This document shows, in pieces, positions 63,704-64,000 of a stretch of 64,000 nucleotides of DNA (positions are counted from its first letter, which is position 1; each line of letters starts with the position of its first letter). A program made the position numbers and the translations under genes. The DNA comes from Dethiobacter alkaliphilus. Its GTDB lineage: Bacteria > Bacillota > Dethiobacteria > DTU022 > UBA8154. The notes under the pieces were generated by a model that saw only the letters and a program-made list of their open reading frames with translations, was not told where the DNA came from and searched no databases. The stretch spans positions 1 through 64,000 of the forward strand of contig JAENYV010000001.1 of the NCBI GenBank assembly GCA_016841605.1. Reading direction: 5' to 3'.

Positions 63704-64000
63704 GTGAAGGTTGCATTAATTTCTACTGAGAAACTTCCTGTTCCTCCCGTTTTAGGAGGCGCGATTCAAATTTATATTGATGCTATCCTGCCTATTTTGG
63801 CAAAGCATCATGAAGTGACTTTATTTAGTTTATATAATAATAAGTTGCCGGTTAAATATACATCGGGGAATATAAGACATATTCGTGTCAGGGGAAAAAC
63901 TGCCGACGAATATATAAACAATATTAAAAAAGCAATGACAGAGGACTCTCTTAAATACGATTTGCTACATGTCTTTAATAGACCCCTTTGGATAATTCGC
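63704..64000 (+). CDS. GT4 glycosyltransferase, CotSA-like (start only)
   Basis: 99 codons to the window edge from GTG 63704, which follows AAGGAGG: KVALISTEKLPVPPVLGGAIQ and YDLLHVFNRPLWII, the acceptor-side Rossmann fold of GT4 enzymes. In B. subtilis cotSA lies beside cotS, so CotSA is the best guess. Incomplete at the 3' end. Confidence 0.85.
   Translation, partial: MKVALISTEKLPVPPVLGGAIQIYIDAILPILAKHHEVTLFSLYNNKLPVKYTSGNIRHIRVRGKTADEYINNIKKAMTEDSLKYDLLHVFNRPLWIIR

Overview
The window looks like a chromosome segment of an anaerobic, endospore-forming, low-to-mid GC Firmicute of the class Clostridia, perhaps near Thermincola or the Desulfotomaculum group. The genus is a guess from gene content. 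The evidence is spore-coat genes (CotE, CotS-type, CotSA-type), sites that fit sporulation sigma factors, frequent TTG/GTG starts behind strong Shine-Dalgarno sites, and standard Gram-positive housekeeping genes. I see no prophage, transposase or CRISPR array.

Layout. (1) 1-18 kb is a surface-glycan island: the tail of a collagen-like Gly-X-Thr protein, then glycosyltransferases, methyltransferases, two UDP-GlcNAc 2-epimerases, a three-enzyme UDP-L-amino-sugar set, an NDP-sugar epimerase, a DUF4855-like protein and a DNRLRE-like protein. Four transcription units start at good SigK-type sites (AC, 17 bases, CATAnnnTA). The products therefore probably decorate the outer spore surface in the mother cell. 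(2) 18-27 kb holds a purC-like gene, a methyl-accepting protein with no external sensor domain, a FIST-like protein, and a cysteine/sulfur block (cysK, cysE, cysteine desulfurase, Rrf2 regulator). (3) 27-31 kb holds tRNA-Pro and a complete SiaABCD-type phosphatase/kinase/phosphoprotein/diguanylate cyclase operon. (4) 31-38 kb holds an HTH gene with a two-gene unit that includes a homologue of long-chain acyl-ACP reductase, then greA, lysS and an aminotransferase. (5) 38-41.3 kb holds a cytidylate kinase-like/nuclease-like fusion and hpt, flanked by two related candidate non-coding RNAs of about 260 nt. Both RNAs are on the minus strand, each has its own strong SigA promoter, and they share a terminal stem and a second stem whose sequences differ but still pair. 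This is the strongest candidate for an undescribed element. (6) 41-55 kb holds a ROK sugar kinase, an ECF sigma/anti-sigma pair, and an alpha-glucan cluster built on three GH57 enzymes plus a GT5 synthase, a DUF4912 protein and GalT. (7) 54.7-59 kb holds holA, a Fur-box-controlled feoAB with a small zinc ribbon, rpsT and a holin-like membrane protein. (8) 59-64 kb holds a degenerate HD-GYP protein and spore-coat genes (a small acidic protein, CotE, two CotS-type kinases-like proteins and the start of a CotSA-type glycosyltransferase).

The two ends share a theme, spore coat and exosporium assembly and glycosylation. The centre is metabolic and regulatory. All function calls come from reading the sequence by eye; no database search was run.
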